Source: Thermoclostridium stercorarium subsp. stercorarium DSM 8532 (GTDB lineage: Bacteria > Bacillota > Clostridia > DSM-8532). Taken from it: a stretch of 64,000 nucleotides of DNA. The notes beneath the pieces are model-generated. The model did no database searches and had not been told where the DNA came from. It saw only the letters and a program-made list of their open reading frames with translations. Numbering within the stretch: position 1 is the first letter of the stretch; each line of letters begins with the position of its first letter. Shown here piece by piece: positions 17,916 to 26,147 of this stretch. Location of the stretch: positions 1,277,465 through 1,341,464 of the forward strand of contig NC_020134.1 of assembly GCF_000331995.1 (NCBI RefSeq), written 5' to 3'. A program made the position numbers and the translations under genes.

Positions 17916-18233
17916 GCGTTTTCACATCTTTATGATCTGATAACCGGTAAGGAATGAAACCAATGGCGATATAAGGTATTATATTTTTTTATATGTTTAT
18001 CACATTACAACGTGGAACAGTATATGGAACAGATATATGGGAAAATCCGGTAATAATTACGTGATTTTAAATTCTGAAGGTGATGGCGACATAATTTTTT
18101 CAAAAATTACAGCATTAAATCAATTTATTCTTGTGCTTATTTGATTTTTTATTTTCCTGTTGATATTATTATTCAGGGTGTTAAATTATATATAGAACAG
18201 AAGTAAACAATTACCGGGAAAAAGAGTGGTTAT
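17916..18233. other. AT-rich intergenic region, no gene seen
   Basis: No frame with a ribosome site and no stable RNA hairpin was noticed. A weak promoter-like TTGATA (18160-18165) with a TAAATT about 16 bases later could serve the zinc-ribbon gene. Confidence 0.4.
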
Positions 18234-18605
18234 ATGTTTTTTGTGGGAGTGTTTGGCGTACAGGACAAGGATAAGTATATAGGTGCATATAACAACATTA
18301 TATGTCCGTCATGCGGAAGCCTGGCCAGATATGAAATTTTTAAGACATACAGATATTTTCATATATTTTTTATACCAACTTTCAGGTGGAATATAAGATA
18401 CATCGCAAAAACCTCATGCTGTGGCCGGCTGTATGAACTGGATCCCGTGGTTGGCAGGGAATTTGAGAACAATCCTTATGCCGAGATCAGAGAAGAAAAT
18501 TTAAGGCCTTTGGGAAATTATTCTCCGTTTAAGTACTGCATAAACTGTAGAACCAATATACCCGCGGAATATAACTTTTGTCCGTACTGTGGAGGAAAGC
18601 TCTGA
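18234..18605 (+). CDS. Zinc-ribbon protein
   Basis: The 123-residue protein has an N-terminal knuckle CPSCGSLARYE, an aromatic middle (FHIFFIPTFRW), a CCGRLYELDP motif in place of the second knuckle, and a C-terminal ribbon CINCRTNIPAEYNFCPYCGGK. This arrangement matches small Firmicutes zinc-ribbon proteins of unknown role. Zinc binding by four-Cys sets is inferred from spacing. The ribosome site (AAGAGTGG) is modest. It is probably cytosolic or loosely membrane-associated through the middle segment. Confidence 0.8.
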   Translation: MFFVGVFGVQDKDKYIGAYNNIICPSCGSLARYEIFKTYRYFHIFFIPTFRWNIRYIAKTSCCGRLYELDPVVGREFENNPYAEIREENLRPLGNYSPFKYCINCRTNIPAEYNFCPYCGGKL

Positions 18606-18762
18606 GCAGGCGGACAAAAACCCGTATTGAATAAGGTTTTTTATTCTGTTACAATTTAGTTAATTACTTATTAGACTTTTTGTCATTAATTTTGTATTTT
18701 TGTAATGGTTTGTATTGAATAAATAATCAGAAATCAAAAATCAAAAGAAAAAGAGGTTTGCT

Positions 18763-19695
18763 ATGGCTGGGTTGTTTGGATTTTTTGACTATACAAGGGA
18801 AGGACCCGGAGTGCCCAAGGATGCGCCTCCGAAGCCGAGAATCAGGATATTCTTTGAAGTACTTGGAAGAAAATTCTGGAATATTGTCAAAGTTAACATG
18901 CTTTTTGGTGTTTTTAATATACCGGCGCTTTTATTCCTGGTCTTTTTTGCAGCTTACCTTCAGGCGCTGATAACGCAGAATGCGGTAATGGACGCTGAAG
19001 AAATGGCAAACAGTTTGTTCTTCGGAACAATTCCGTTGATGACGATATTCGTTTGCCTGCCTTTAATTACCGTAGGGCCGGCTCAGGCCGGGATGACGTA
19101 CATTCTGCGAAATTATTCCCGTGAGGAGCATGCGTTTATCTGGGGAGATTTTAAAGAGCAGGCGATAAAGAATTTTAAGCAGAGCATGATTGTAAGCATT
19201 ATAAATGCCTTTTTTACCGTGCTTGTAATTCTGGATATTTATTTCTACCTGAATTTCAACAAGGACAATCTGCTTATGACTGCCGCAACTGCTTTTATCA
19301 TTGTGGCCTTTTTGATATTTATGATGATGAGCATGTATATATACCCGATGATGGTTACGTTTGATTTAACCATAAGGCAGTTATACAAGAATGCATTCCT
19401 GTTTGCCATAATGAAATTTTTCCCGAATCTTTTAATACTGATTGTCATATTCCTGATAGTGTTTTTCTCGTTCTATTATCCGGTGATAGGCTATCTTATG
19501 TTTATCTTCATTACAATGGGGTTAACAAGCTATATAACAAACTTTTACGTTTACTCCAAGATAGACAAATACATGATACAGCCAGTTCTGCAGGCCAATA
19601 AGGAAAACGGGGAAACAAGTGACGAAGAAAAAATATTTTCAGATACGCCGATTATCGGCAATAATGATGAGACTAACAATAATGAACAAAACTGA
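18763..19695 (+). CDS. YesL-like (DUF624) membrane protein
   Basis: Residues 1-30 are soluble and Pro-rich. Five to six hydrophobic helices follow, with the DUF624 pattern GPAQAGMTYILRNYSREEHA and WGDFKEQAIKNFKQS. The C-terminus is an acidic tail rich in Glu, Asp and Asn. YesL proteins often sit next to sugar ABC transporters, but none is here, and the function is unknown. AAGAGGT lies at proper spacing before the ATG. The 310 residues exceed the common ~210 of YesL, the excess being in both tails. Confidence 0.82.
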   Translation: MAGLFGFFDYTREGPGVPKDAPPKPRIRIFFEVLGRKFWNIVKVNMLFGVFNIPALLFLVFFAAYLQALITQNAVMDAEEMANSLFFGTIPLMTIFVCLPLITVGPAQAGMTYILRNYSREEHAFIWGDFKEQAIKNFKQSMIVSIINAFFTVLVILDIYFYLNFNKDNLLMTAATAFIIVAFLIFMMMSMYIYPMMVTFDLTIRQLYKNAFLFAIMKFFPNLLILIVIFLIVFFSFYYPVIGYLMFIFITMGLTSYITNFYVYSKIDKYMIQPVLQANKENGETSDEEKIFSDTPIIGNNDETNNNEQN

Positions 19696-19736
19696 GTCCG
19701 CTTGGATTAACGGGAATAGTCTTGAAGAAATAAAAA

Positions 19737-19756
19737 GGGCGGTTTATTAGCCGCCC
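19737..19756. terminator. Terminator of the asd-dapA-dapB operon
   Basis: GGGCGG(19737-19742)...CCGCCC (19751-19756) forms a tight hairpin starting directly at the dapB stop codon. On the minus strand it runs into TTTTTATTT. It may also stop the converging DUF624 transcript weakly. Confidence 0.82.
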
Positions 19757-20512
19757 TTAAATATTTAACAAGTCTTTCATCGTATAAAAACCTGGGTTTT
19801 TGTCATGAATGAATACTGCTGCTTTCAATGCGCCCACTCCGAAGATATCCCTGCTGTTGGCTACATGCCTCAATTCGATGATTTCATCATTTCCTGCAAA
19901 AATAACGGTGTGATCGCCTGCTATTGTTCCGCCCCGCACCGAATGTATACCTATTTCGTCCTTGCTGCGTTTAACGCGGCTTGAATGCCGGTCGTAAACA
20001 TACCTGTATTTTTCAGGCACTGCCTGGTTTATTGCATCGGCAAGGGCAAGAGCCGTTCCGCTTGGTGCGTCAATTTTTTGGTTGTGATGGCGTTCAATTA
20101 TTTCAATATCAAAATTGCTGTATAAAACTTTCGCCGCTTTCTGAACAAGATCAATCAGAAGGTTCACGCCAAGGGACATGTTGGCCGAATGAAGGACAGG
20201 GATAACCTTCGAGGCTTCTTTCAGTTTTGCCGCCTGTTCATCGGAAAGGCCGGTTGTGGCGACTATAAGCGGGATTTTTTTTGCAAGGGCGAAATTTAAA
20301 ACCGTTTGAAGCGCCGAAGGGTGAGAAAAATCGATAATAACGTCCACAGGTATGTTGAAGTTTTCCAGTTGCGTAAAAACCGGATAATCGTTTTTGATAT
20401 TGTCATGTATGTCGTATCCTGCAACAATCCTGACGTCTTCACGGTCACGTGCAAGGTTTGTTATTACCTGACCCATTTTACCGTTACAGCCACTTAAAAG
20501 AATTCTTACCAT
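19757..20512 (-). CDS. dapB: 4-hydroxy-tetrahydrodipicolinate reductase
   Basis: This reduces the DapA product with NAD(P)H in the diaminopimelate/lysine pathway. Visible motifs are the nucleotide-binding GCNGKMGQ at the start, DFSHPSA, VATTGLS, the catalytic ERHHNQKIDAPSGTAL (His pair and Lys) and IGIHSVRGGTIAGDH. I choose the ATG at 20512 (MVRILLSG): AAAGGA lies eight bases upstream of it but directly abuts the alternative ATG at 20521. That gives 251 residues, normal for the family. It is the last gene of the operon and follows dapA by 32 bases. Confidence 0.96.
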   Translation of the reverse strand: MVRILLSGCNGKMGQVITNLARDREDVRIVAGYDIHDNIKNDYPVFTQLENFNIPVDVIIDFSHPSALQTVLNFALAKKIPLIVATTGLSDEQAAKLKEASKVIPVLHSANMSLGVNLLIDLVQKAAKVLYSNFDIEIIERHHNQKIDAPSGTALALADAINQAVPEKYRYVYDRHSSRVKRSKDEIGIHSVRGGTIAGDHTVIFAGNDEIIELRHVANSRDIFGVGALKAAVFIHDKNPGFYTMKDLLNI

Positions 20513-20544
20513 TCTATTCATCCTTTCGTGAAAGCAGAAATGTT

Positions 20545-21423
20545 TTAAATCAGACCGTACTCGGAAAGCGCGGCGCGCACGGTGTTCAGCCCCTTTTCGC
20601 TTATGTCAACCAGCGGCAGCCGGCATTTTCCAACATTCATTCCCATCTCGTTCATTGCGGCTTTTACCGGTATTGGGTTAACTTCGCAGAACAGGGCATT
20701 AACAAGGTTAACGATTTTAATCTGTATTTCTCGGCTTGTTTCAATGTCACCGTTCAGGAATGAACGAACCATTTTATGCATGTCTGCAGGAATTATGTTC
20801 GCGGCAACCGAAATAACCCCTTTTCCGCCAAGGGCAAGAAGAGGAACAACGTTGCCGTCTTCCCCAGAATATATTACAAGATTATCTCCGCAAAGATATC
20901 TTGTCTGCGCTACCTGATTCAGGTTGCATTCCTTTACCGCAACGATGTTCGGAATTTCGGACAGGCGTTTTAAAGTTTCGGGATTTATGTTCAGGTTTGT
21001 CCTTGACGGAACGTTATACAGTACAACGGGAATTTTAACCGATTCTGCTATGGCTTTAAAATGCTGATACAATCCTTCCTGTGTGGTTTTATTGTAATAG
21101 GGAGTTACGGTAAGTATTGAATCGGCGCCTACAGATTCGGCATATTTGCTTAGTTCAATAGCATGCCGTGTATCATTGCTTCCTGTACCGGCCATAACAT
21201 GTACTCTTCCTGCCACTTTTTCAACGGCAAACTTAATTACCGCCTTATGTTCCTCATCGGGCATTGTCGACGCTTCGCCTGTGGTTCCGCAAATAAGAAT
21301 AGCATCGGTTCCTTCTTTTATTTGCCATTCAATAAGTTCTTCGAGCTTTTCATAATTAACCCCGTCGCCGGTAAATGGGGTTATAAGGGCCACACATGAG
21401 CCCTCAAAAATAGGATTTTTCAA
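20545..21423 (-). CDS. dapA: 4-hydroxy-tetrahydrodipicolinate synthase
   Basis: This TIM-barrel aldolase condenses pyruvate with aspartate semialdehyde. Motifs are GTTGEASTM (substrate loop), [11 protein letters not shown] with the catalytic Tyr, LYNVPSRTN, the Schiff-base Lys in VAVKEC, and [11 protein letters not shown]. The start is most likely TTG at 21423 (MKNPIFEG), with AAGGAG eight bases before it. A GTG at 21432 would overlap both the asd stop codon and that ribosome site. The product has 292 residues. Its ribosome site lies in the asd stop region, suggesting translational coupling. Confidence 0.96.
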   Translation of the reverse strand: MKNPIFEGSCVALITPFTGDGVNYEKLEELIEWQIKEGTDAILICGTTGEASTMPDEEHKAVIKFAVEKVAGRVHVMAGTGSNDTRHAIELSKYAESVGADSILTVTPYYNKTTQEGLYQHFKAIAESVKIPVVLYNVPSRTNLNINPETLKRLSEIPNIVAVKECNLNQVAQTRYLCGDNLVIYSGEDGNVVPLLALGGKGVISVAANIIPADMHKMVRSFLNGDIETSREIQIKIVNLVNALFCEVNPIPVKAAMNEMGMNVGKCRLPLVDISEKGLNTVRAALSEYGLI

Positions 21424-21428
21424 GGATA

Positions 21429-22430
21429 TCACTCCTTTTCGAGGTATTCGGCAAGCCGCTGAGCAATCTGGACCGCATTTGTTGCAGCGCCTTTGCGGAT
21501 ATTGTCAGCAACAACCCATAAATTTACGCCGCTTTCAACACTTTCATCTCTTCGAATCCTTCCGACAAAAACCTCGTCTTTGCCTGATGCCGTGATTGGC
21601 ATGGGGTAAAGGTTATTTGCAGGATCGTCCTGAACAATGACACCGGGTGCTTCCCTTAATGTATTTCTCAAATCATCAAGATCGAAAGGCTTTTCAAACT
21701 CGACATTTATGGATTCGCTGTGGGAGTTAAATACCGGTACCCTGACGGTTGTGGCGGTTATGCGAAGGCTTTGGTCGTGCAGTATTTTCCTCGTTTCGTT
21801 GATCATTTTCATTTCTTCTTTCGTATACCCGTTGTCTGTAAACACATCAATATGAGGCAGTATATTTCCTGCGATCGGATATGGAAACTTTTTCGGAGGT
21901 TCACCTTTAAGCCCGTCTTCCAAATCCTTGTAACCTTGCATTCCCGCACCTGAAACAGCCTGGTAAGTCGAATAAACAATCCTCTTTATGCGGTATTTGT
22001 CATGCAACGGCTTTAATACCACAACTGCCTGAATTGTAGAACAGTTCGGGTTTGCAATTATACCCTTATTCCATTTGATGTCTTCAGGGTTTACCTCAGG
22101 AACAACAAGGGGAACAGAAGGATCCATTCTCCATGCGCTGCTGTTGTCTATAACAGTGCAACCTTTTTCTGCGGCAATTGGTGCGTATTTCTGACTGACA
22201 CTCGCTCCGGCTGAAAAAAGAGCAAAGTCAATGCCTCTGTCAAATGAGTTCTCATTCAGTTCCTCAACCGTATATTCCTTTCCTTGGAAAGTAAGTTTCT
22301 GACCGGCTGATCTGCCTGATGCAAACAGAAACAGATCTGAAATAGGAAAGTTTCTTTCTTCAAGAACCTTCAGCATCATCCGCCCTACCATTCCGGTAGC
22401 GCCGACAACAGCCACTCTGTACTTTCTCAT
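21429..22430 (-). CDS. asd: Aspartate-semialdehyde dehydrogenase
   Basis: This reduces aspartyl phosphate to the semialdehyde shared by lysine, threonine and methionine synthesis. Motifs are the NADP-binding [11 protein letters not shown], the catalytic Cys in [11 protein letters not shown] and the substrate-binding [16 protein letters not shown] with its His. The 333 residues are normal. GGAGGG precedes the ATG at 22430. It is the first gene of the operon, 90 bases behind a lysine riboswitch terminator, so lysine should shut the whole pathway down by premature termination. Confidence 0.97.
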   Translation of the reverse strand: MRKYRVAVVGATGMVGRMMLKVLEERNFPISDLFLFASGRSAGQKLTFQGKEYTVEELNENSFDRGIDFALFSAGASVSQKYAPIAAEKGCTVIDNSSAWRMDPSVPLVVPEVNPEDIKWNKGIIANPNCSTIQAVVVLKPLHDKYRIKRIVYSTYQAVSGAGMQGYKDLEDGLKGEPPKKFPYPIAGNILPHIDVFTDNGYTKEEMKMINETRKILHDQSLRITATTVRVPVFNSHSESINVEFEKPFDLDDLRNTLREAPGVIVQDDPANNLYPMPITASGKDEVFVGRIRRDESVESGVNLWVVADNIRKGAATNAVQIAQRLAEYLEKE

Positions 22431-22520
22431 AACAAACCCTCCAAAATATTTATACTATATTAAATATTGATTTACAACATTAGAATAAATGCCATGTTCA
22501 CCGTTTCAAACTCGCTTTAT

Positions 22521-22553
22521 AAAATAAAAACTGCTGACGGACTCTCAGCAGTT
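22521..22553 (-). terminator. Riboswitch-controlled terminator
   Basis: On the minus strand AACTGCTGA (22553-22545) pairs with TCAGCAGTT (22537-22529), loop GAGTCCG, then a T-rich tail (22528-22521). It lies between the lysine aptamer and asd. Its descending arm can instead pair with part of the aptamer (see findings). Confidence 0.85.
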
Positions 22554-22591
22554 AACGCATACCTTTGCCGGCAGGGACAAAGGTACTTTTA

Positions 22592-22775
22592 CTACCGATA
22601 GCGCTCCATCAATTGAAAAATTGATGACAGTCCAGCAGTTATTCACTGAAGGACCAGGAAAACTCCATATGGGTGAAATTTTCCTTCGGCATTTTTTCCT
22701 TTCAGCCCATATCATCGGTACCCATATACCTCAATGGACCTACTGATAAAAAATGCACCTCTATCTTCCGATATT
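22592..22775 (-). promoter_or_regulatory. Lysine riboswitch (L box) aptamer
   Basis: Reading the minus strand, the conserved blocks of the L box appear in order: GAAGATAGAGGTGC (22768-22755), ATCAGTAG, GGCTGAAAGG, GCCGAAGG, then CTGGACTGTCATCAA...TTGATGGAGCGCTATC. The GATAG near the start closes with CTATC near the end as P1. The order and spacing parallel the Bacillus subtilis lysC leader. Its position in front of asd-dapA-dapB fits feedback by lysine. A second hairpin (22560-22586, TACCTTTG...CAAAGGTA) separates the aptamer from the terminator. Confidence 0.93.
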
Positions 22776-22890
22776 CATTTTTCAGTGCCTATGTTATAAT
22801 TTATTCGGTATCCGGCATTTTTGCTTCAGTTTTGTGAATCCGTAACCGGCAATTTTCAAGAGTTAAGGTTTATGCTTTCAGGTTACAGTA

Positions 22891-22919
22891 ATAATAACAT
22901 CAAATAATAGCCATGTCAA
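22891..22919 (-). promoter_or_regulatory. Promoter of the asd-dapA-dapB operon
   Basis: On the minus strand TTGACA (22919-22914), a 17-base spacer and TATTAT (22896-22891) form a good sigma-A promoter. It starts a leader of about 450 bases that contains the lysine riboswitch. Confidence 0.75.
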
Positions 22920-23055
22920 ACAGAAAATTCACACAAACTGAATAATTATTATTTTTTGCCCGAAATGTTCTGCTGGTAACGTTAAATATTGAATGATGGC
23001 TGAATATTGAAACAATAAAGTACAGGCGGAATAAAAAGAATTATTTAATATTTGG

Positions 23056-23085
23056 TTGACAAACATGTACCCGGGAAGGTATAAT
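23056..23085 (+). promoter_or_regulatory. Promoter of the ylxM-ffh operon
   Basis: TTGACA (23056-23061), an 18-base spacer and TATAAT (23080-23085) lie 40 bases before the ylxM start codon. Confidence 0.8.
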
Positions 23086-23125
23086 TTAAAGCTGTAAAGT
23101 AATTGTACTTGACAGGGGTTTAATT

Positions 23126-23479
23126 GTGGAAGAATATGCAAAAGTGGCAATACTGCTCGATTTGTACGGGCAGCTATTAACGCCGAGGCAATATCAGATA
23201 TTGGATTTGTATTATAACAGCGATTATACCCTTGGAGAGATTGCGTCACAACTGAATATCAGCCGTCAGGGCGTGTATGACGGTGTAAAAAAGGGGAAGA
23301 AGACGCTAAAAGAACTTGAAGAGAAGCTTGGGCACGCCAAAAGGTTTTTAAGACACGAAGAGGCATTGAAAAATATATTGTCCAGTTTACGCAGCGTGAA
23401 ATTTGTGAACAGAGAGGAAGACGAAAAAATAATCAACCTGTGTATAGAAGAGCTGGAGAGAATAATACAGGAATTGTAG
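23126..23479 (+). CDS. ylxM: YlxM/p13 family SRP-associated DNA-binding-like protein
   Basis: The 117-residue protein has a sigma-70 region-4-like helix-turn-helix (LTPRQYQILDLYYNSDYTLG, then EIASQLNISRQGVYDGVKKG). In Firmicutes it is almost always next to ffh, as here, 15 bases upstream. It is reported to associate with the signal recognition particle. The start is GTG with AGGGG eight to nine bases before it. It is the first gene of the ylxM-ffh-rpsP-khpA transcript, with a clear promoter. Confidence 0.93.
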   Translation: MEEYAKVAILLDLYGQLLTPRQYQILDLYYNSDYTLGEIASQLNISRQGVYDGVKKGKKTLKELEEKLGHAKRFLRHEEALKNILSSLRSVKFVNREEDEKIINLCIEELERIIQEL

Positions 23480-23494
23480 AATCCGGAGGAAAGT

Positions 23495-24838
23495 ATGGTA
23501 TTTGAGGGTTTATCGGAAAAGCTGCAGAATGTAATGAAGAAAATAAGAAGCGCCGGCCGCGTAACCGAAAAAGACGTTAAGGAAATGATGCGGGAAGTAA
23601 GGATGGCACTGCTGGAGGCCGACGTTAACTATAAAGTGGTAAAGGATTTTATAGCGAAGGTATCCGAAAGAGCCGTTGGACAGGAAGTGCTTGAAAGCCT
23701 TACTCCTGGTCAGCAGGTAATAAAAATAGTTCACGAAGAACTTATCCAGCTGATGGGTGGGGCGGTTGCAAAACTTACGGTGTCGCCTTCTCCGCCTACG
23801 GTTTACATGATGGTTGGGCTGCAGGGTGCGGGAAAAACAACTGTGTGCGGAAAGCTGGCTAACTACCTCAGAAAACAGGGAAAAAGGCCATTGCTTGTTG
23901 CCTGTGACGTATACAGGCCGGCTGCTGTAAAACAGTTGCAGGTTCTGGGTAAGCAGATTGACATTCCGGTTTTTGAAATGGGAACAGGCACAAGTCCTGT
24001 TGAAATTGCGAAGAAATCTGTAGACTATGCCAGATCAATGCAGTTTGACACCGTGATCATAGATACCGCAGGGCGGCTTCATATAGACGAGGAACTGATG
24101 CATGAACTTGAGAATATAAAGTTGAGTGTAAAGCCGCACGAAATTCTCCTTGTAGTGGATTCAATGACTGGGCAGGATGCCGTAAATGTGGCCGAGAGTT
24201 TCAATAACAGACTGGATATTGACGGAATAATCCTTACGAAGCTTGACGGCGACACAAGAGGTGGAGCGGCCCTTTCAACGAAGGCTGTTACGGGGAAACC
24301 CGTTAAATTTGTCGGAATTGGTGAAAAGTTAAGTGATTTTGAGCCGTTTTATCCCGACAGAATGGCTTCAAGGATACTGGGAATGGGCGATGTTTTGACG
24401 CTGATTGAAAAAGCTCAGGCGAGCTTTGATGAGAAAAAAGCGTTGGAACTGGAGAAAAAACTTAGAACACAGCAGTTTACATTGGACGATTTTCTTGAGC
24501 AGTTGCAGCAGATAAAGAATATGGGGCCGATAAGCCAGTTCCTTGGAATGCTGCCGGGTGTAAACAGCAAGGTATTAAAGGATATACAGATAGATGAAAA
24601 ACAAATGGTTTATGTGGAAGCGATTATACAGTCAATGACGAAAAAAGAACGTGAAAATCCTTCCATTATAAACTCAAGCCGTAAAAGGCGCATCGCCGAG
24701 GGAAGCGGAACATCAATCCAGCAGGTTAATCAGGTGCTGAAACAGTTCGAGCAGGTGAAGAAAATGATGAAGATGTTCTCAAATCCCCGGGCGCTGAAGG
24801 GACTGAGAGGTCTGGGCGGCTTCAGGCTGCCGTTTTAG
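23495..24838 (+). CDS. ffh: Signal recognition particle GTPase (SRP54)
   Basis: Ffh binds signal sequences and 4.5S/6S RNA and delivers nascent chains to FtsY at the membrane. The N domain occupies residues 1-90. The G domain has GLQGAGKTT (P-loop, near 108-116), DVYRPAAVKQL, DTAGRLHID and TKLDGDTRGGAA. The Met-rich M domain (about 300-447) holds the RNA-binding helix SSRKRRIAEGSGTS and the tail KKMMKMF. The 447 residues are normal. GGAGGAAAGT precedes the ATG. No SRP RNA gene is seen nearby. Confidence 0.98.
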   Translation: MVFEGLSEKLQNVMKKIRSAGRVTEKDVKEMMREVRMALLEADVNYKVVKDFIAKVSERAVGQEVLESLTPGQQVIKIVHEELIQLMGGAVAKLTVSPSPPTVYMMVGLQGAGKTTVCGKLANYLRKQGKRPLLVACDVYRPAAVKQLQVLGKQIDIPVFEMGTGTSPVEIAKKSVDYARSMQFDTVIIDTAGRLHIDEELMHELENIKLSVKPHEILLVVDSMTGQDAVNVAESFNNRLDIDGIILTKLDGDTRGGAALSTKAVTGKPVKFVGIGEKLSDFEPFYPDRMASRILGMGDVLTLIEKAQASFDEKKALELEKKLRTQQFTLDDFLEQLQQIKNMGPISQFLGMLPGVNSKVLKDIQIDEKQMVYVEAIIQSMTKKERENPSIINSSRKRRIAEGSGTSIQQVNQVLKQFEQVKKMMKMFSNPRALKGLRGLGGFRLPF

Positions 24839-24913
24839 CTCATGTGCTTAGCATAAGGAAAGTAAGAAATCTCTTTAATATATTACTCTTCGACGTGAAA
24901 GGTGGTGAGACAG

Positions 24914-25159
24914 GTGGCAGTCAAAATGCGTTTGAGAAGAATGGGTGCGAAAAAGAAACCGTTTTACAGAATAGTAATAGCAGATGAAAGAGCACCCAGA
25001 GATGGAAAATTCATTGATCAGGTAGGAACATACAATCCTCTTACAAATCCTTCCGAAATTAAGTTTGACGAGGAGAAAACAAGAGAATGGCTGAGAAAAG
25101 GCGTACAGCCTACCGATACTGTTAAGAAGCTTTTGAAGATTTGCGGAATTACAAAATAA
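24914..25159 (+). CDS. rpsP: 30S ribosomal protein S16
   Basis: The 81-residue S16 starts [20 protein letters not shown] and continues through [14 protein letters not shown] and VGTYNP. The start is GTG at 24914, matching the family N-terminus, with AGGTGG upstream. An in-frame GTG at 24902 would lie within that ribosome site. It is in the usual order after ffh. Confidence 0.97.
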   Translation: MAVKMRLRRMGAKKKPFYRIVIADERAPRDGKFIDQVGTYNPLTNPSEIKFDEEKTREWLRKGVQPTDTVKKLLKICGITK

Positions 25160-25233
25160 TGCGGGATTGAAAGAGTATAAAACTTCAATTACCATAGACT
25201 AAAATATATCGTATGCTAAATGGAGGGTTATTA

Positions 25234-25464
25234 ATGAAGGAACTTTTGGAAAGCATTGCCAGATCATTAGTTGACAATCCTGATGATGTATCTGTAAGAG
25301 AAGTTGAGGGTGAGAGATCACTTATCCTCGAATTAAAAGTTGCAGAAGAAGATATGGGCAAGGTTATTGGAAAACAGGGCCGCATTGCCAAAGCTATCCG
25401 TACTGTTATGAAGGCAGCAGCAATGCGCAACAACAAACGTGTTGTAGTTGAAATAATTCAATAA
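25234..25464 (+). CDS. khpA: KH-domain RNA-binding protein
   Basis: The 76-residue single KH domain has the nucleic-acid-binding loop GKVIGKQGRIAKAIRTVMKA. KhpA dimerises with KhpB in Firmicutes and binds RNA, affecting cell elongation. The start at 25234 (MKELLES) has GGAGGG at correct spacing, better than the ATG at 25213. In many Firmicutes rimM, trmD and rplS follow; here a strong terminator comes instead. Confidence 0.95.
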   Translation: MKELLESIARSLVDNPDDVSVREVEGERSLILELKVAEEDMGKVIGKQGRIAKAIRTVMKAAAMRNNKRVVVEIIQ

Positions 25465-25503
25465 TTTGGCCCATACGAAAGGAATTCTGTTTTGTTACTT
25501 AGC

Positions 25504-25556
25504 ATGCTGTCTTAAAATCAGTTCGTCCGGTTTTAAGACAGCATTTTCGTTTTATT
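25504..25556 (+). terminator. Terminator after khpA
   Basis: ATGCTGTCTTAAAA (25504-25517) is perfectly complementary to TTTTAAGACAGCAT (25531-25544), followed by a T-rich stretch. This is a very strong hairpin. Confidence 0.88.
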
Positions 25557-25698
25557 TCCGGTGACCGATTTTCAGTGAAAAATTGCAGATTGATGTTAAA
25601 AGTGAAGTAGTTTGGGAATAAAAGATCATATATAATCATATTTGAAACCCGAATTAATGATGAAACACAGCAAAATAAAATACAAAGGAGAGATTTCA

Positions 25699-26025
25699 AT
25701 GGCAAACAATGTTTTGACGCTGACAAAGGACAATTTTGAACAGGAAGTGCTTCAGTCTGATAAGCCTGTACTGGTGGATTTCTGGGCTCCGTGGTGCGGG
25801 CCTTGCAGAATGGTTTCACCGATTGTAGATGAACTTGCCAACGAGTTTGACGGCAAAATAAAAGTCGGTAAGGTAAATGTGGATGAACAGGGTGAATTGG
25901 CTGAGAAATACAGAATTATGACAATTCCTACTTTAATGGTGTTTAAAGGCGGAAATATAGTGGATACTGTTATAGGTGCAAGATCAAAAGAGGAATTTTC
26001 CAACATGCTGAATAAACATCTGTAA
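25699..26025 (+). CDS. trxA: Thioredoxin
   Basis: The 108-residue thioredoxin fold has the redox motif Trp-Cys33-Gly-Pro-Cys36 in [11 protein letters not shown], the buried Asp in PVLVDFW, the cis-Pro loop [10 protein letters not shown] and a closing Gly in [10 protein letters not shown]. It reduces protein disulfides in the cytosol. The start at 25699 is set by AAAGGAG; an upstream in-frame ATG at 25642 gives a non-family extension. Monocistronic, with a terminator after it. Confidence 0.98.
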   Translation: MANNVLTLTKDNFEQEVLQSDKPVLVDFWAPWCGPCRMVSPIVDELANEFDGKIKVGKVNVDEQGELAEKYRIMTIPTLMVFKGGNIVDTVIGARSKEEFSNMLNKHL

Positions 26026-26029
26026 TTAA

Positions 26030-26062
26030 AGAGCCGGAGACAAAAGATTCTCCGGCTTTTTA
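26030..26062 (+). terminator. Terminator after trxA
   Basis: GCCGGAGA (26033-26040) pairs with TCTCCGGC (26049-26056), then TTTTT. Confidence 0.88.
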
Positions 26063-26079
26063 ATTGGTTAAGGAATATT

Positions 26080-26109
26080 TTGACATTAAAAGCCGGAAAG
26101 GGATATAAT
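26080..26109 (+). promoter_or_regulatory. Promoter of the deaminase gene
   Basis: TTGACA (26080-26085), an 18-base spacer and TATAAT (26104-26109) lie directly after the trxA terminator and 39 bases before the start codon. Confidence 0.8.
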
Positions 26110-26147
26110 CAAAACCGAAAGCCTTTTTGATGCAGGAGGTATTTTTC

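Noticed and set aside
22592-22775. T-box leader before the amino-acid operon
   Set aside because: The conserved blocks and their order are those of the lysine riboswitch, and no T-box sequence pairing with a tRNA CCA end was found.
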